64,000 bases of DNA from a virus. The translations under genes and the position numbers were made by a program. Of this stretch, positions 47,144-55,830 are shown piece by piece. Every line of letters begins with the position of its first letter. Within the stretch, counting starts at the first letter, position 1. Location: positions 19,455 to 83,454 of IMG/VR virus record IMGVR_UViG_3300042502_000941. One strand, 5' to 3'. Under the pieces are notes generated by a model. That model searched no databases. It was not told the DNA's origin and worked only from the letters and a program-made list of their open reading frames with translations.

Positions 47144-47334
47144 TATTTACCTTTCACTTCTACAATTTCAATTTTAGATCCATCAGGCCACCGATTAAGG
47201 ATTGATGACCAATGTTCATATTCAGTTTTAGCTTCGACTTTGGAAACATATTCCAAATCTGAAACTCGTCTGCCATCACGTAGAATTACGTACTTAATAT
47301 TGCTATCTATAACACTGTCACTTTTAACTGTCAT
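47143..47334 (-). CDS. Small early protein, unknown
   Basis: 63 residues (MTVKSDSVIDSNIKYVILRDGRRV). It is transcribed from a strong sigma70-like promoter at 47412-47440 and ends at the start of the Lys-rich gene. It has no late motif, suggesting early expression. Unknown function. Confidence 0.55.
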   Translation of the reverse strand: MTVKSDSVIDSNIKYVILRDGRRVSDLEYVSKVEAKTEYEHWSSILNRWPDGSKIEIVEVKGK

Positions 47335-47411
47335 ACTAATTTATACTTTAATATTTAAACGTGGTAATATATTTACGAGTTCTAAGATTACCAGTCTCAG
47401 AACATAATCTG

Positions 47412-47440
47412 ATAATACATACAAATAACAACTATGTCAA
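47412..47440 (-). promoter_or_regulatory. Sigma70-like promoter at the strand switch
   Basis: -35 TTGACA (47435-47440), -10 TATTAT (47412-47417), 17-nt spacer, driving the leftward small genes. It faces away from the plus-strand late motif at 47474. Confidence 0.75.
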
Positions 47441-47473
47441 CTTTATTTTAATCAACATTTATTTACATCTATA

Positions 47474-47481
47474 TATTTATT
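47474..47481 (+). promoter_or_regulatory. Late-promoter-like TATTTATT for the plus-strand virion genes
   Basis: TATTTATT in gene orientation, 4 nt before the ATG at 47486. The motif keeps its orientation relative to the gene when the coding strand changes, which supports a directional promoter role. Confidence 0.5.
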
Positions 47482-47485
47482 AAAT

Positions 47486-49897
47486 ATGATATCTTTATTG
47501 GGGGAAAATCAATGGTTAAATCTGAATTTATCTAAACGAGAGATTGATAATTTTAAAAAATCCGAATTTACATTCAATCGAATGTTAAATGAATTATCTA
47601 TTCTACACGGATGTATAGAAAATAACACTCTACATTTAGCAGAATTTAAACTAAGTGTTGGTACCCGCAAAACATTAAGAGAAATATACAAACACAATCA
47701 ACAAATTTCAGACACATCACTGTTAGTAGAAGCCGCCACCGATCCAGTATCAACAGCGGATACTTCAAAAAAGATATTATCTCTAATCAATAAATTCCAT
47801 ACAGATAATAAACAATATCTAGATAATGTTGGTTCTGATGCAAGACTAAAAGACATATCGTTACCAAAAAATATTGGAGCCGAGCCAAGCATCATTCAAA
47901 AGGCCGCATTAAAAACAAAAGAATTGGGTGGTAAAGCTGGCCAGATTGCAATAACTTTATTTCAATCAATTGTGGTAAATGCACTCAATAGATTTGTAAA
48001 GTGGTCGTCTACATTAAAATCAGATATTTTAGACGCTAAAAAACAAGGATCAGCTTGGCAAATGATAATGGCCAAATTGGGCCCAAGTATGAAGATTGCG
48101 AAAAGAGCAGCTGATGGTACCATAACATATGAGACTGATTCTTCTGGAACATCAATGTTGAGCAAATTACAAGATTTTACAAAGTTGAATCCAAAATGGA
48201 CCAATACAATAATCGGTTTGTTAATTAACATCACAAAAATGTTATCGGTATCATTCGCGGGTGCTACTGTAGGCACATCATTGGCAATCGGCGTTTTCGT
48301 TGGTTTATTAATAAGAACAGTCGCTGGTCATTATCTCAAAAAAGAAACTTGGGGAGAAGCATTTAAGAAGTCATTAGTAGTCACAGGTTTATCTTTAGTT
48401 GGTGGATCACTTACAAAAGGATTATTTAGTTACTTCAAAGGCGGGGGATTTATTGACGGTGCTAAATCTTACTTTACAGGAGATGCGGCGACTGCTATAT
48501 CAGATAAAAACGTTATCAGTGGAAATGTCGAAGTATCTGAAGTTGATATATCAAAATTAATGGTTAGCAAGCTTCCGGGTGGTAATACAAAGTTATTTGA
48601 TATTATCAGTACAAATAAAAAATTGTATGACGCTTTTAAAGAAGAAGCAGAATCACAAAATTTTAGTGCAGACTTGTCAGGAATAAAACAATATCTTAGA
48701 TTAACGGCCAACGATGACATTAGCGTTGTTATTAATGGCGCAGGTGGATTACCTAAAAATTTATTAAATGTAGCTGCAGATGCAGCAAGTGCAATGAAAA
48801 TAGGCGCATCAAATACAATTGCTGATATTGATTTGATGAAATTAAAACCAAATGATTTTGCTGATCAGCTCAAGAATTTTGCAGAAACTGTTGACAACAA
48901 TGATGGTATAGAAGTTCTCAAATCATTTCTCAAAACCAAAGGATATGATGAAAATGCAGTCAACGCCATAGTAAAAAAACTTGTAGGTGAAAAAGCAGGA
49001 CAAATAGATTCATTTAGTGATTGGTTTGATGCTAGAGAGTCTCATACTGATAAATGGTTAGATTGGATGTCACGTAGAGTAAAAAACAGCGGAATATTGA
49101 ATGGAGCAGCATCCAAATCAACATCAAATGCAGCAGATGTAGCATCACAAGCCGTAACACGCACAGCAACTGGTGCTACACAATCCCTAAAAGAACTTGG
49201 AAAACTCGCACTGGGCGGAGATGCAAAAGCAGCAGATGACTATATGCAAAAGTTTTTGGTATCGGGTAGAGGAGGCGAAGATCAATATAGAATCTTGAAA
49301 ACAGCTCTGGATGCCGGAATAATTGATAAACAACAATTTTATTCAGGAGTTGGAACAAAAACACTCAATTTGACTGCTGAATTAAGAGGTCATATACCAA
49401 TATCTATAAATGGCGTAAATGTTATTGATAAATTGACTCCGGATGAAGCGAAGGCTGCACACGTTGCAATGAGTGTGGCTAAACAGATGGGAAATGCAGT
49501 TGATGAAGATGCTTTAGCTAAGCTGGCAACAAAAGCTGGAAAGGCAGTAACAAACGTTGCGTCTACCGCTGTAAGTGGTCTTAAAAATATAACTGGTGAA
49601 CAGTTAAAAACATTAAATCAATCACTTGGATATGGAAATTTAATAGAAAAACTTGAGGATCCAGAATATTACAATAAATTTTTAAAACCAGCTTTGGAAA
49701 AAATGTATCCCGGCTCAGAACCCGACAGGGTTCTTACTTCTCTTGCTAATAGTATAGCTAGCAAAGACGTTTCTCAAGAAAATCTAGATATCTTCGCTAA
49801 AGTTATAAATTCAGCCGGCGGTTTACCACAATCCATAGTTGCTTCAACAGTAAAAGAATCAGTATACAAGACGCTGATTAAAAAACTATATATATAA
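47486..49897 (+). CDS. Large internal-type virion protein with membrane-active segments
   Basis: 803 residues. Hydrophobic stretches at about 240-283 ([18 protein letters not shown], then [16 protein letters not shown]) and 293-312 sit in an otherwise soluble, helical, Ala/Lys-rich protein. This layout resembles virion proteins that insert into the host membrane at injection. It is followed after 1 nt by the capsid-signal-bearing repeat protein. Its own N-terminus is not a good capsid-targeting match. Late motif present. Function unassigned. Confidence 0.55.
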   Translation: MISLLGENQWLNLNLSKREIDNFKKSEFTFNRMLNELSILHGCIENNTLHLAEFKLSVGTRKTLREIYKHNQQISDTSLLVEAATDPVSTADTSKKILSLINKFHTDNKQYLDNVGSDARLKDISLPKNIGAEPSIIQKAALKTKELGGKAGQIAITLFQSIVVNALNRFVKWSSTLKSDILDAKKQGSAWQMIMAKLGPSMKIAKRAADGTITYETDSSGTSMLSKLQDFTKLNPKWTNTIIGLLINITKMLSVSFAGATVGTSLAIGVFVGLLIRTVAGHYLKKETWGEAFKKSLVVTGLSLVGGSLTKGLFSYFKGGGFIDGAKSYFTGDAATAISDKNVISGNVEVSEVDISKLMVSKLPGGNTKLFDIISTNKKLYDAFKEEAESQNFSADLSGIKQYLRLTANDDISVVINGAGGLPKNLLNVAADAASAMKIGASNTIADIDLMKLKPNDFADQLKNFAETVDNNDGIEVLKSFLKTKGYDENAVNAIVKKLVGEKAGQIDSFSDWFDARESHTDKWLDWMSRRVKNSGILNGAASKSTSNAADVASQAVTRTATGATQSLKELGKLALGGDAKAADDYMQKFLVSGRGGEDQYRILKTALDAGIIDKQQFYSGVGTKTLNLTAELRGHIPISINGVNVIDKLTPDEAKAAHVAMSVAKQMGNAVDEDALAKLATKAGKAVTNVASTAVSGLKNITGEQLKTLNQSLGYGNLIEKLEDPEYYNKFLKPALEKMYPGSEPDRVLTSLANSIASKDVSQENLDIFAKVINSAGGLPQSIVASTVKESVYKTLIKKLYI

Positions 49898-49898
49898 T

Positions 49899-51761
49899 AT
49901 GAACGAAATAAATTACACCGAAGAGTTGTATAAAGAATTTTTAAACGAAGCTGGTTTTTTAGATAAACTAAAAGGATCAGTGGGCTTAGGCGGAAAAAAA
50001 GAATTGTCAGCTAATGATCTTGAAGTTTTGGATAAAAATGTAGACGCTCTTTTAACCAGTATTGCAGATGAAATAGGATCCACCAAAGAAAATCTTATTA
50101 ACGATCTCACAAATGGCCCAAGTAAATATTTAATTACCCCCGAAATAATTCCATATGCAACACAGTTAACAGATTTATCAAATAAGATTAAATCGGTAAG
50201 AAGTACTGCAGGCACCACAGGTACTGCAGGCACCACAGGTACTGCAGGCACAACAGGTACCACAGGCACAACAGGTACCACAGGCACAACAGGTACTGCA
50301 GGCACCACAGGTACTGCAGGCACAACAGGTACCACAGGCACAAAAGGTACAACAGGCACAACAGGCACCACAGGCACAACAGGCACATCGGGCACAACAG
50401 GTACCACAGGCACAACAGGCACATCAGGCACATCAGGCACAACAGGTAGATCTGGATATCAAACTACAAAAATTGCTAATTTAAATTGGGGTGATGATAT
50501 TGGACGTGGAATTACATTAAAACAAATAGATGTAAGTAAAATAAAACAAGATTTTGAGAATTTATATGATAATTTGCCGGTGGATGCCAAGAATGTTTTA
50601 AATAATATAACAGATAATAGTAAAATAATACCTAAAAATATAGAATTACCTATTAAATCTACTGTTATAAAAGAAATAGATGAATTATCTTATTGGGACG
50701 ATAATACTAAAAAGAATGAATTTATAAGTAGTTTCGAAAAAATAATTAAGACAGTTGCTCCATCATTGGGTATTGAACCATATGAACTTAAAAAACTTTA
50801 TATCATTTTACATAAAAATGGCATAGGTCCGATTTTCAATAAATTATATGCTGCTTATATTGTATTAAAAGCTGGCAAATCTATAGAAGATGCTTTTTCA
50901 AATGTAACGTTGCCAAGTGATCCAGGCACAACTGGCACTGCAGGCACAACTGGCACAACTGGCACAACTGGCACTGCAGGCACAACTGGCACAACTGGCA
51001 CAACAGGTACTGCAGGCACAACTGGCACAACTGGCACAACAGGTACTGCAGGCACAACTGGCACAACTGGCACAACAGGTACTGCAGGCACAACTGGCAC
51101 AACAGGTACTGCAGGCACAACAGGTACTGCAGGCACAACAGGTACTGCAGGCACAACAGGCACATCAGGTATAGATGAAGATAAATTGACACCGGATGAA
51201 ATAAATAAATTTGGTGCTTATTATTCACAATTAATAAGACTTCAATCCGAACTTAAAAAAGGATTGGGCAAAGATTTACAAATAAATAAAGGCGTAAGTA
51301 GATATTTCTCCACTTTAAAAAATTCATTGGAATCATTAAAACTACTTGATTTTATTTCAGTAGAAAATAAACCTATAGCAAAAAAATTAAAGAAAAAATT
51401 TATCAAACGATTTTTATGGGAATTGAATAACACTCCTTCAATTTCTCAAGTCAAAGATTTAATTGGTAAAATAAATGAACAAGAGTCGGCCGAGAGTCTC
51501 GGCAAGGCGGTGGAAACTGGAATCACACCTTCTTCTAATTTATTAGCACAATCAAAATCTATAATTGAAGATATAAAGAAAAGTTTACCCTCAATGGTAA
51601 TGTTATTAAAAGAACTTTCAAAAAGTAAAATATCTTCAAACGAGGATAAAATGTTAATGGGTGTTTTAAAGAAATTCTTAAAAGCGATAGTTAATAAAAA
51701 TACACAAGATTTAGTAATAGATCCCAAAGTAAAAAATTCAATCGATTCTTTATCAAAATAA
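49899..51761 (+). CDS. Virion protein with two long Gly-Thr-x repeat blocks
   Basis: 620 residues. The N-terminus [15 protein letters not shown] (residues 5-19) matches the T4-like capsid-targeting consensus with predicted cleavage after E17. Two blocks of collagen-like G-T-T/G-T-A/G-T-S triplets (about 102-184 and 342-424) separate three helical domains. The two blocks use different codon patterns, so they expanded independently. Gene pair with the 803-residue protein. Probably an internal head or scaffold protein. Confidence 0.6.
   Translation: MNEINYTEELYKEFLNEAGFLDKLKGSVGLGGKKELSANDLEVLDKNVDALLTSIADEIGSTKENLINDLTNGPSKYLITPEIIPYATQLTDLSNKIKSVRSTAGTTGTAGTTGTAGTTGTTGTTGTTGTTGTAGTTGTAGTTGTTGTKGTTGTTGTTGTTGTSGTTGTTGTTGTSGTSGTTGRSGYQTTKIANLNWGDDIGRGITLKQIDVSKIKQDFENLYDNLPVDAKNVLNNITDNSKIIPKNIELPIKSTVIKEIDELSYWDDNTKKNEFISSFEKIIKTVAPSLGIEPYELKKLYIILHKNGIGPIFNKLYAAYIVLKAGKSIEDAFSNVTLPSDPGTTGTAGTTGTTGTTGTAGTTGTTGTTGTAGTTGTTGTTGTAGTTGTTGTTGTAGTTGTTGTAGTTGTAGTTGTAGTTGTSGIDEDKLTPDEINKFGAYYSQLIRLQSELKKGLGKDLQINKGVSRYFSTLKNSLESLKLLDFISVENKPIAKKLKKKFIKRFLWELNNTPSISQVKDLIGKINEQESAESLGKAVETGITPSSNLLAQSKSIIEDIKKSLPSMVMLLKELSKSKISSNEDKMLMGVLKKFLKAIVNKNTQDLVIDPKVKNSIDSLSK
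50203..50448 (+). repeat. 9-bp tandem repeat block 1 (Gly-Thr-x)
   Basis: Units such as ggcaccacaggtactgca and ggcacaacaggtaccaca, nearly perfect in 9-bp steps, encoding G-T-T/G-T-A/G-T-S. The minus-strand frames across it are open only because of periodicity. Confidence 0.93.
50923..51171 (+). repeat. 9-bp tandem repeat block 2 (Gly-Thr-x)
   Basis: Units such as ggcacaactggcactgca, with codon choices different from block 1. It shows a higher-order 36-bp period (T-T-T-A order of the third residue). Confidence 0.93.
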
Positions 51762-51812
51762 CACAATATAATAATTTACAAAAACAATTATTAGATATGT
51801 ATCTAAAATATT

Positions 51813-52097
51813 ATGAGTGATGTTACTAAATTTACAGAACAAGAAATGCAAGAAATCGCAATCGTTCAATCCAAATATCAACAAAAAATATTTGAACTCG
51901 GACAACTGCAATTGGAAGAAATTGAATTGGACCAAACCAAAACCGAATTAACTGATCGTAGATCAGCTATTCTCGTCGAGTGGAAAGATATTCAAAAACT
52001 AGAAGAAAGTCTACTTAATAATCTAGCTACAAAATATGGCGATGGTAGTCTCAATTTAAAAGACGGCACATTTAAACCCGCCGCCAAACAACAGTAA
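51813..52097 (+). CDS. Coiled-coil protein
   Basis: 94 residues, almost wholly a coiled coil (MQEIAIVQSKYQQKIFELGQLQLEEIELDQTKTELTD). Unknown function. It ends at a bidirectional terminator. Confidence 0.6.
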   Translation: MSDVTKFTEQEMQEIAIVQSKYQQKIFELGQLQLEEIELDQTKTELTDRRSAILVEWKDIQKLEESLLNNLATKYGDGSLNLKDGTFKPAAKQQ

Positions 52098-52101
52098 TAA
52101 A

Positions 52102-52127
52102 AAAACCCGGTTTTTACACCGGGTTTT
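52102..52127. terminator. Bidirectional terminator between convergent genes
   Basis: AAAACCCGG / CCGGGTTTT with an 8-nt loop and T-rich tracts on both sides. It serves the plus-strand coiled-coil gene and the minus-strand gene at 52131. Confidence 0.9.
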
Positions 52128-52130
52128 GTT

Positions 52131-52316
52131 TTATTTAGTTGGATCTCCAGACGAAGCTTCTTCTACTATAGCTTTAATTTCAGATTCAATTTCTTTCATT
52201 CGATCTTTGTATCCACTAGCTACATCCTTAAAATCTTTTCTAACATGCAAAAGATCTTCAGTTAATTGATACACTTTCTTTTCGGCTTCGGCCTTCGTTA
52301 GTTTAATATTACTCAT
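52131..52316 (-). CDS. Small helical protein
   Basis: 61 residues, helical (MSNIKLTKAEAEKKVYQLTEDLLHV). Its start overlaps the end of the ADP-ribosyltransferase-like gene by 4 nt, so the two are coupled. Family unknown. By analogy with toxin operons it could be a partner or antitoxin, but nothing in the sequence proves this. Confidence 0.5.
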   Translation of the reverse strand: MSNIKLTKAEAEKKVYQLTEDLLHVRKDFKDVASGYKDRMKEIESEIKAIVEEASSGDPTK

Positions 52317-52723
52317 AACTTTTTTAAATCTATAATTTTTGTTACTGATTCTATCGGTATATAACTAGTAACATAATTGCCTGGATCTACATTTTTTAAA
52401 TCAGGTAACTTACTTTTATCTATTACAACCACTATACCTTCTCCAGCGTCTCTGTAATTGACCAACGCAAACCTAGCTGCCAATTTAAAATCACTCGCTA
52501 GATAACTACCCACGATGTTTCTGGTATTTCCCTTACCTTTCGACGTAACTCTACCAGTACTCTTTAAAATATTATATTCTTTCTCAGACATTCCTCTATA
52601 AAGTTTAGAACTGTCGATTGGAATTTTATCCAATTCATCCGCAATATATTGCAATTTTCCAGTCGGTTCCCATACTAGATAATCATATATGCTTGATTCG
52701 TATAATAAACTATATCTTTTCAT
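52313..52723 (-). CDS. ADP-ribosyltransferase-like protein with capsid-targeting-like N-terminus
   Basis: 136 residues from the second of two adjacent ATGs, 5 nt after the late motif. LYRGMS (R43) fits the first conserved arginine of the ART fold. GSYLASDFKLAARFAL (72-87) matches the central S-T-S-like strand and helix. The third conserved acidic motif (E-x-E) is not clear, so activity is unproven. MKRYSLLYE at the N-terminus matches the T4 capsid-targeting peptide (MKTYQEFIAE) closely. T4 packages Alt, an ADP-ribosyltransferase, by the same signal. The 3' end overlaps a small helical gene. Confidence 0.5.
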   Translation of the reverse strand: MKRYSLLYESSIYDYLVWEPTGKLQYIADELDKIPIDSSKLYRGMSEKEYNILKSTGRVTSKGKGNTRNIVGSYLASDFKLAARFALVNYRDAGEGIVVVIDKSKLPDLKNVDPGNYVTSYIPIESVTKIIDLKKL

Positions 52724-52728
52724 CATTA

Positions 52729-52736
52729 TATAAATA
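52729..52736 (-). promoter_or_regulatory. Late-promoter-like TATTTATA
   Basis: TATTTATA in gene orientation, 5 nt before the chosen ATG (52723) and 2 nt before the other ATG. Confidence 0.5.
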
Positions 52737-52768
52737 TACATATTCAAAATATAAACTTTGAATAAAAA

Positions 52769-53154
52769 TGGTGGAGATGGCGGGGAGTCGCACCCCGCGT
52801 CCATAAAAAATTATTACTGCCAGACTACACGTTTATATATTTTAAATTGTTGGGAAGTAATAATTAAAAATATCTAAAAATATTACCCTTAAGATTTACC
52901 ATTTTCTCAGCCATTTACGCAAATCAAATATTTGGCCCAGTCCAATAATTTACACCCAATACAACTATCAGACTTCATTGTATTGAATGTGCAACAACTT
53001 AGGCTGCAAGGGCTACAACGTCATCATAAGAGAAGTCATAGCTAACTACGTTATCTTCAGCAGTTAATTTTCAATAGAACTTTTAAAGAGGCCAACTATT
53101 ATCCTCTACGTGCCTAACAATAGATATTTATCTATGTCGAAACTACACATCCCC
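52769..53154 (-). ncRNA. ssrA: tmRNA (ssrA) with a 20-residue tag
   Basis: 386 nt. The 5' end GGGGATG pairs with CATCTCC next to an encoded CCA, forming the alanyl-type acceptor stem. The D-like segment is TAGTTTCGACA. The reading frame at 52999-53061 gives the tag AEDNVVSYDFSYDDVVALAA and then TAA, with an A-rich approach to the resume codon GCT. The T-arm has a 6-bp stem (GCGGGG / CCCCGC) and the loop TGCGACT, instead of the usual TTC-type. The tag ends LAA like host tags that target proteases. The tmRNA rescues stalled ribosomes. A weak -10-like TAAAAT precedes the 5' end. Confidence 0.93.
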
Positions 53155-53181
53155 ATAAAATTTTAAAGAACTAAATAAATA

Positions 53182-53928
53182 CTAAACGTAAAAATTTTTG
53201 TAAGGATGTATAATCCTATCAGACATATTTAAATTAAAATTTTCATTATGTCTATAACTAGTTCCGTTCATATAAATTGGAAAAATTAAAGATAATAAAT
53301 AATCCCAATACCATCTTTGATTATACCCACTATATATAGATTTAATTTCATATGAGTATTTAATATAATTTTTCCAATCATTAATGATCGTTTTAGCAAA
53401 CTTTGTTTTATATATAAAACCACCCCCTCCTACGGTTAAATCAAAAAGTGGATTAATACATACATTGTTTTTTTGATAAAACTCAAACATACGAGGTAAT
53501 ATCTCGTTTCTCAATTTATCGTCGCCACTCATATAAAAACTCCACTGCAGATCGTTTAAATTTAAATTAGAACTTAACATATTAAGTTCTGTATCAGTTG
53601 CTAATTTAATAGTATCTTTCACTAAACAGTCCGGTTCAAGATTTATAAAATATTTTTCTCTAATTAAAAAAGAACACATTAAAAATCTATACGTATATTT
53701 TAAAGGTATTTCAAAATCATATGACGCTGGATACCCAATTTTTTCAGAATGTTGAATTAATACACACTTAAATGTATGAGCAATGTCATTTATATTATCT
53801 ACCTTACCATCAGCATATATTACTATGCTACTATTCGGATTAAATTCTCTAAATGATCGAATCATTTCATATGCCGATTGTTTTTGTTCCTCAGAAACAA
53901 TCGCGACAGCTCCAATATCAGATAACAT
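53182..53928 (-). CDS. Glycosyltransferase-like protein (GT-A type)
   Basis: 248 residues from the ATG at 53928. The N-terminal strand IGAVAIVSEEQKQSAYEMIRSFREFNP followed by SSIVIYADG, and FINLEPDCLVKD (DxD-like metal site region EPD), suggest a GT-A fold glycosyltransferase. GGGGFIYKTKF resembles the acceptor-loop region. It stands alone between the tmRNA and the tRNA-Gly gene. TATAAATA in the gene direction (53931-53938) is present, unlike the TATTTATA at other late genes. It may act on the same glycans as the 7.7-12.8 kb genes. Confidence 0.5.
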   Translation of the reverse strand: MLSDIGAVAIVSEEQKQSAYEMIRSFREFNPNSSIVIYADGKVDNINDIAHTFKCVLIQHSEKIGYPASYDFEIPLKYTYRFLMCSFLIREKYFINLEPDCLVKDTIKLATDTELNMLSSNLNLNDLQWSFYMSGDDKLRNEILPRMFEFYQKNNVCINPLFDLTVGGGGFIYKTKFAKTIINDWKNYIKYSYEIKSIYSGYNQRWYWDYLLSLIFPIYMNGTSYRHNENFNLNMSDRIIHPYKNFYV

Positions 53929-53943
53929 ATTATTTATAAAAAT

Positions 53944-54017
53944 TGGAGCGGGTAGAGGGAATCGAACCCTCACATCAACCTTGGCAAGGTCGAAGGCTAC
54001 CACTACATCATACCCGC
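53944..54017 (-). tRNA. tRNA-Gly(GCC)
   Basis: 74 nt with encoded CCA. Acceptor GCGGGTA / TACCCGC, anticodon loop TTGCCAA, canonical T-loop TTCGATT. Confidence 0.93.
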
Positions 54018-54024
54018 TCTCTGA

Positions 54025-54052
54025 ATATTAATATATAGTTGAAACTAATCAA
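54025..54052 (-). promoter_or_regulatory. Sigma70-like promoter for tRNA-Gly(GCC)
   Basis: -35 TTGATT (54047-54052), -10 TAATAT (54025-54030), 16-nt spacer, a few bases before the tRNA. Confidence 0.55.
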
Positions 54053-54069
54053 TATACACTAATTTAAAA

Positions 54070-54144
54070 TGGTGGACCTGTCCAGGGTCGAACTGGAGAT
54101 TACCGGATGCAAACCGGTCGTGTTACCACTAGCACCACAAGCCC
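54070..54144 (-). tRNA. tRNA-Ala(TGC)
   Basis: 75 nt with CCA. The acceptor carries the Ala identity pair G3:U70 (GGGCTTG / CAGGTCC). Anticodon loop TTTGCAT, T-loop TTCGACC. Confidence 0.92.
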
Positions 54145-54152
54145 ATTTAAAA

Positions 54153-54181
54153 ATCTTACACCAATATATAGTATAAGTCAA
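54153..54181 (-). promoter_or_regulatory. Sigma70-like promoter for tRNA-Ala
   Basis: -35 TTGACT (54176-54181), -10 TAAGAT (54153-54158), 17-nt spacer. It ends 8 nt before the tRNA. Confidence 0.65.
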
Positions 54182-54189
54182 ATCAAAAA

Positions 54190-54303
54190 TTCAACCCTAT
54201 CCTATCTGGATCAGATTCGTCCGGGTCAGACATACAGGGGTGTATCGTGTCCCTCACGCTGTTGGCCGTTTCCACCCAACACGCACATCATTGCAAATTG
54301 ATA
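54190..54303 (-). ncRNA. Candidate structured non-coding RNA
   Basis: Between the FkbM gene stop and the Ala promoter lies a visibly GC-richer segment with serial perfect hairpins in minus orientation: TGTTGG/CCAACA, CGTG/CACG, ATACA/TGTAT and ATCTG/CAGAT. No tRNA fold, known riboswitch or long frame was recognised. It could be a regulatory RNA or the structured 3' end of the FkbM transcript. Confidence 0.4.
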
Positions 54304-54312
54304 CCATAATTT

Positions 54313-55005
54313 TTAATTCTCTATATTTAGAAAGTTGAAGATAATCTTCTTGAACATATTCTTAATAGAATTTATATTCTTTAAAAGATTATTAATTATA
54401 AACGACTTTTCAACTATTTTTATAAATGTGTGAGTATCCATTGAATCTCTGGTACATTTAGAGATATTATAAAATTTAGAATATTTTGGTAAAATCTCAT
54501 TTTCAAAAAATTTTGGGCCAGTTTTAATTTCTTCTGTACAATCTATATCATGCGCCCAATATTCGCATTCTATGGTTTCTATATTATATTTTTTAATATC
54601 AATATTTTTTAAGATCCAATAATCATATCCTTCAGTATCTATGCACAATAATTTAATATTTTTACAATTGTAAATATTACACACCTCGTCAAAAGTCATC
54701 ACTGAAAATTTTATGTTATCAATCACATGTGGATGTGATTTTCTATTTAAAATACTAGACAATACAGCTGTATCATCTCCACGATAAGTATGCAATACAT
54801 TATTAGAATCGTAAGATATACCAACATTTAATATATTTATATCATGAATTTTATTTAAATCTTTATAACAATCAGTTAAGCGTTCAATTAAATTTGGATT
54901 AGGTTCTATTAAAATTATTTTACATGGTTCCTTTAATTCTTTTATTAAATTAAAGAAATAATCATATCCAATATTTGCCCCTATTTGTATATAAATGTCT
55001 TTCAT
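54313..55005 (-). CDS. FkbM-like SAM-dependent methyltransferase
   Basis: 230 residues from the ATG at 55005 (MKDIYIQIGANIGYDYF). SAM motif I IGANIGYD (8-15), motif II IEPNPNL and the FkbM-typical CIDTEGYDY are visible. It is a second, shorter FkbM-type enzyme alongside the one at 11.8 kb. It is flanked by tRNA genes, a typical place for recently acquired phage genes. Substrate unknown; sugar O-methylation is likely. Confidence 0.72.
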   Translation of the reverse strand: MKDIYIQIGANIGYDYFFNLIKELKEPCKIILIEPNPNLIERLTDCYKDLNKIHDINILNVGISYDSNNVLHTYRGDDTAVLSSILNRKSHPHVIDNIKFSVMTFDEVCNIYNCKNIKLLCIDTEGYDYWILKNIDIKKYNIETIECEYWAHDIDCTEEIKTGPKFFENEILPKYSKFYNISKCTRDSMDTHTFIKIVEKSFIINNLLKNINSIKNMFKKIIFNFLNIEN

Positions 55006-55037
55006 GTATAATATATATCTAAAATTTTTATTGGAAA

Positions 55038-55111
55038 TGGTTGGGGATGATGGAATCGAACCACCACAAGCAGATTCAAAGTCTGCCGCACTACCATTAT
55101 GCAAATCCCCA
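55038..55111 (-). tRNA. tRNA-Gln(TTG)
   Basis: 74 nt with CCA. U1:A72 as expected for Gln. Anticodon loop CTTTGAA, D-loop with GG, T-loop TTCGATT. Confidence 0.93.
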
Positions 55112-55122
55112 ATTACTAAAAA

Positions 55123-55198
55123 TGGAGCGTGTGGTGAGGTTTGAACTCACGACATCAAGTTTGGAAAACTCGTACTCTACCAACTGAGTTACACACGC
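55123..55198 (-). tRNA. tRNA-Gly(TCC)
   Basis: 76 nt with CCA. Acceptor GCGTGTG / CACACGC, U73, anticodon loop TTTCCAA, T-loop TTCAAAC. Confidence 0.92.
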
Positions 55199-55204
55199 AA
55201 AAAA

Positions 55205-55295
55205 TGGCGGTGAGGGAGGGATTCGAACCCTCGGTGGTTTTTTAGTCCACAACAGTTTAGCAAACTGTCTCTTTAGACCACTCAGACACCTCACC
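55205..55295 (-). tRNA. tRNA-Ser(GCT)
   Basis: 91 nt with CCA. Long variable arm, anticodon loop TTGCTAA, G73, canonical T-loop TTCGAAT. Confidence 0.93.
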
Positions 55296-55333
55296 GTAAA
55301 ATCTTTGACAAACTCCGATTTCTTCAAGGGACG

Positions 55334-55362
55334 ATACTATCAGTCCTCGGCTCCATTGTCAA
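55334..55362 (-). promoter_or_regulatory. Sigma70-like promoter inside the tRNA cluster
   Basis: -35 TTGACA (55357-55362), 17-nt spacer, -10 TAGTAT (55334-55339), upstream of tRNA-Ser(GCT). The -35 lies in a small hairpin (CTCCA ... TGGAG). Confidence 0.55.
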
Positions 55363-55379
55363 GTGGAGTTGTATTAAAA

Positions 55380-55471
55380 TGGCGGTTGATGTCCGTACTG
55401 CCCGGACCTTCGTCTTTCAACGAACTCAGTTTTCAAGACTGATGCAGCCAGCTTATATCTGCCTATCAACC
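55380..55471 (-). tRNA. tRNA-Ser(TGA), non-canonical elbow
   Basis: 92 nt with CCA, G73 and a long variable arm. Anticodon loop CTTGAAA, acceptor GGTTGAT / ATCAACC. The T-loop is GGCAGTA instead of TTCRANY, and the D-loop has AAGC where GG is expected. Confidence 0.85.
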
Positions 55472-55480
55472 GTATAAATT

Positions 55481-55565
55481 TGGTAGGTGTGGTAGGATTC
55501 GAACCTACATAGGATACAATATTTTAAGTATTGCGGTTGTTCCAGTTTCCCTTATCCACACACCC
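55481..55565 (-). tRNA. tRNA-Leu(TAA)
   Basis: 85 nt with CCA. Anticodon loop CTTAAAA, T-loop TTCGAAT, G1:U72. The variable region is only about 8 nt, short for Leu, and the D-arm is irregular. Confidence 0.8.
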
Positions 55566-55572
55566 GTTAAAT

Positions 55573-55650
55573 TGGTAGTTACGACTGGATTCGAACCAGC
55601 ACTATTCTATTTTTGAGATAGACGACTCCTTCCAGTTGGTCTACGTAACC
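55573..55650 (-). tRNA. tRNA-Leu(CAA), short variable loop
   Basis: 78 nt with CCA. Stem TCTAT/ATAGA with loop CTCAAAA gives anticodon CAA. The variable region is 5 nt, unlike normal class II Leu tRNA, so amino-acid identity rests on the anticodon only. T-loop TTCGAAT. Confidence 0.72.
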
Positions 55651-55658
55651 ATTGAAAT

Positions 55659-55742
55659 TGGTGGGCATAGAGGGACTTGAACCCCCACGGATTTCTCCAC
55701 GAGCTTCTAAAACTCGCATGGCTGCCATTACATCATATGCCC
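55659..55742 (-). tRNA. tRNA-Leu(TAG)
   Basis: 84 nt with CCA. Long variable arm, anticodon loop TTTAGAA, A73, T-loop TTCAAGT. Confidence 0.92.
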
Positions 55743-55749
55743 AATAAAA

Positions 55750-55823
55750 TGGTCGGCCACGTCAGAATTGAACTGACTCCACATGAACCCAAATCATGTA
55801 TGCTACCGTAACACTTGTGACCG
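55750..55823 (-). tRNA. tRNA-Pro(TGG)
   Basis: 74 nt with CCA. C1:G72 typical of bacterial Pro, anticodon loop TTTGGGT, T-loop TTCAATT. Confidence 0.92.
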
Positions 55824-55830
55824 ATTAAAA

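Noticed and set aside
50188-51228. Long open minus-strand frames over the 9-bp repeats
   Set aside because: They translate to Val-Pro or Leu-Cys low complexity produced by the repeat periodicity on the opposite strand; the plus-strand frame continues through unique domains.
53931-53938. TATAAATA in gene orientation before the 53182 glycosyltransferase gene
   Set aside because: One isolated T4-type match in AT-rich DNA, against many TATTTATA sites; not reported as a separate promoter.
53783-54031. Plus-strand frame running through tRNA-Gly
   Set aside because: Its end (GAGRGNRTLTSTLARSK) is the familiar artefact of translating a tRNA complement.
55097-55327. Minus-strand frame of 76 residues
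   Set aside because: It covers tRNA-Gly(UCC) and tRNA-Ser(GCU) and is a translation of tRNA sequence.
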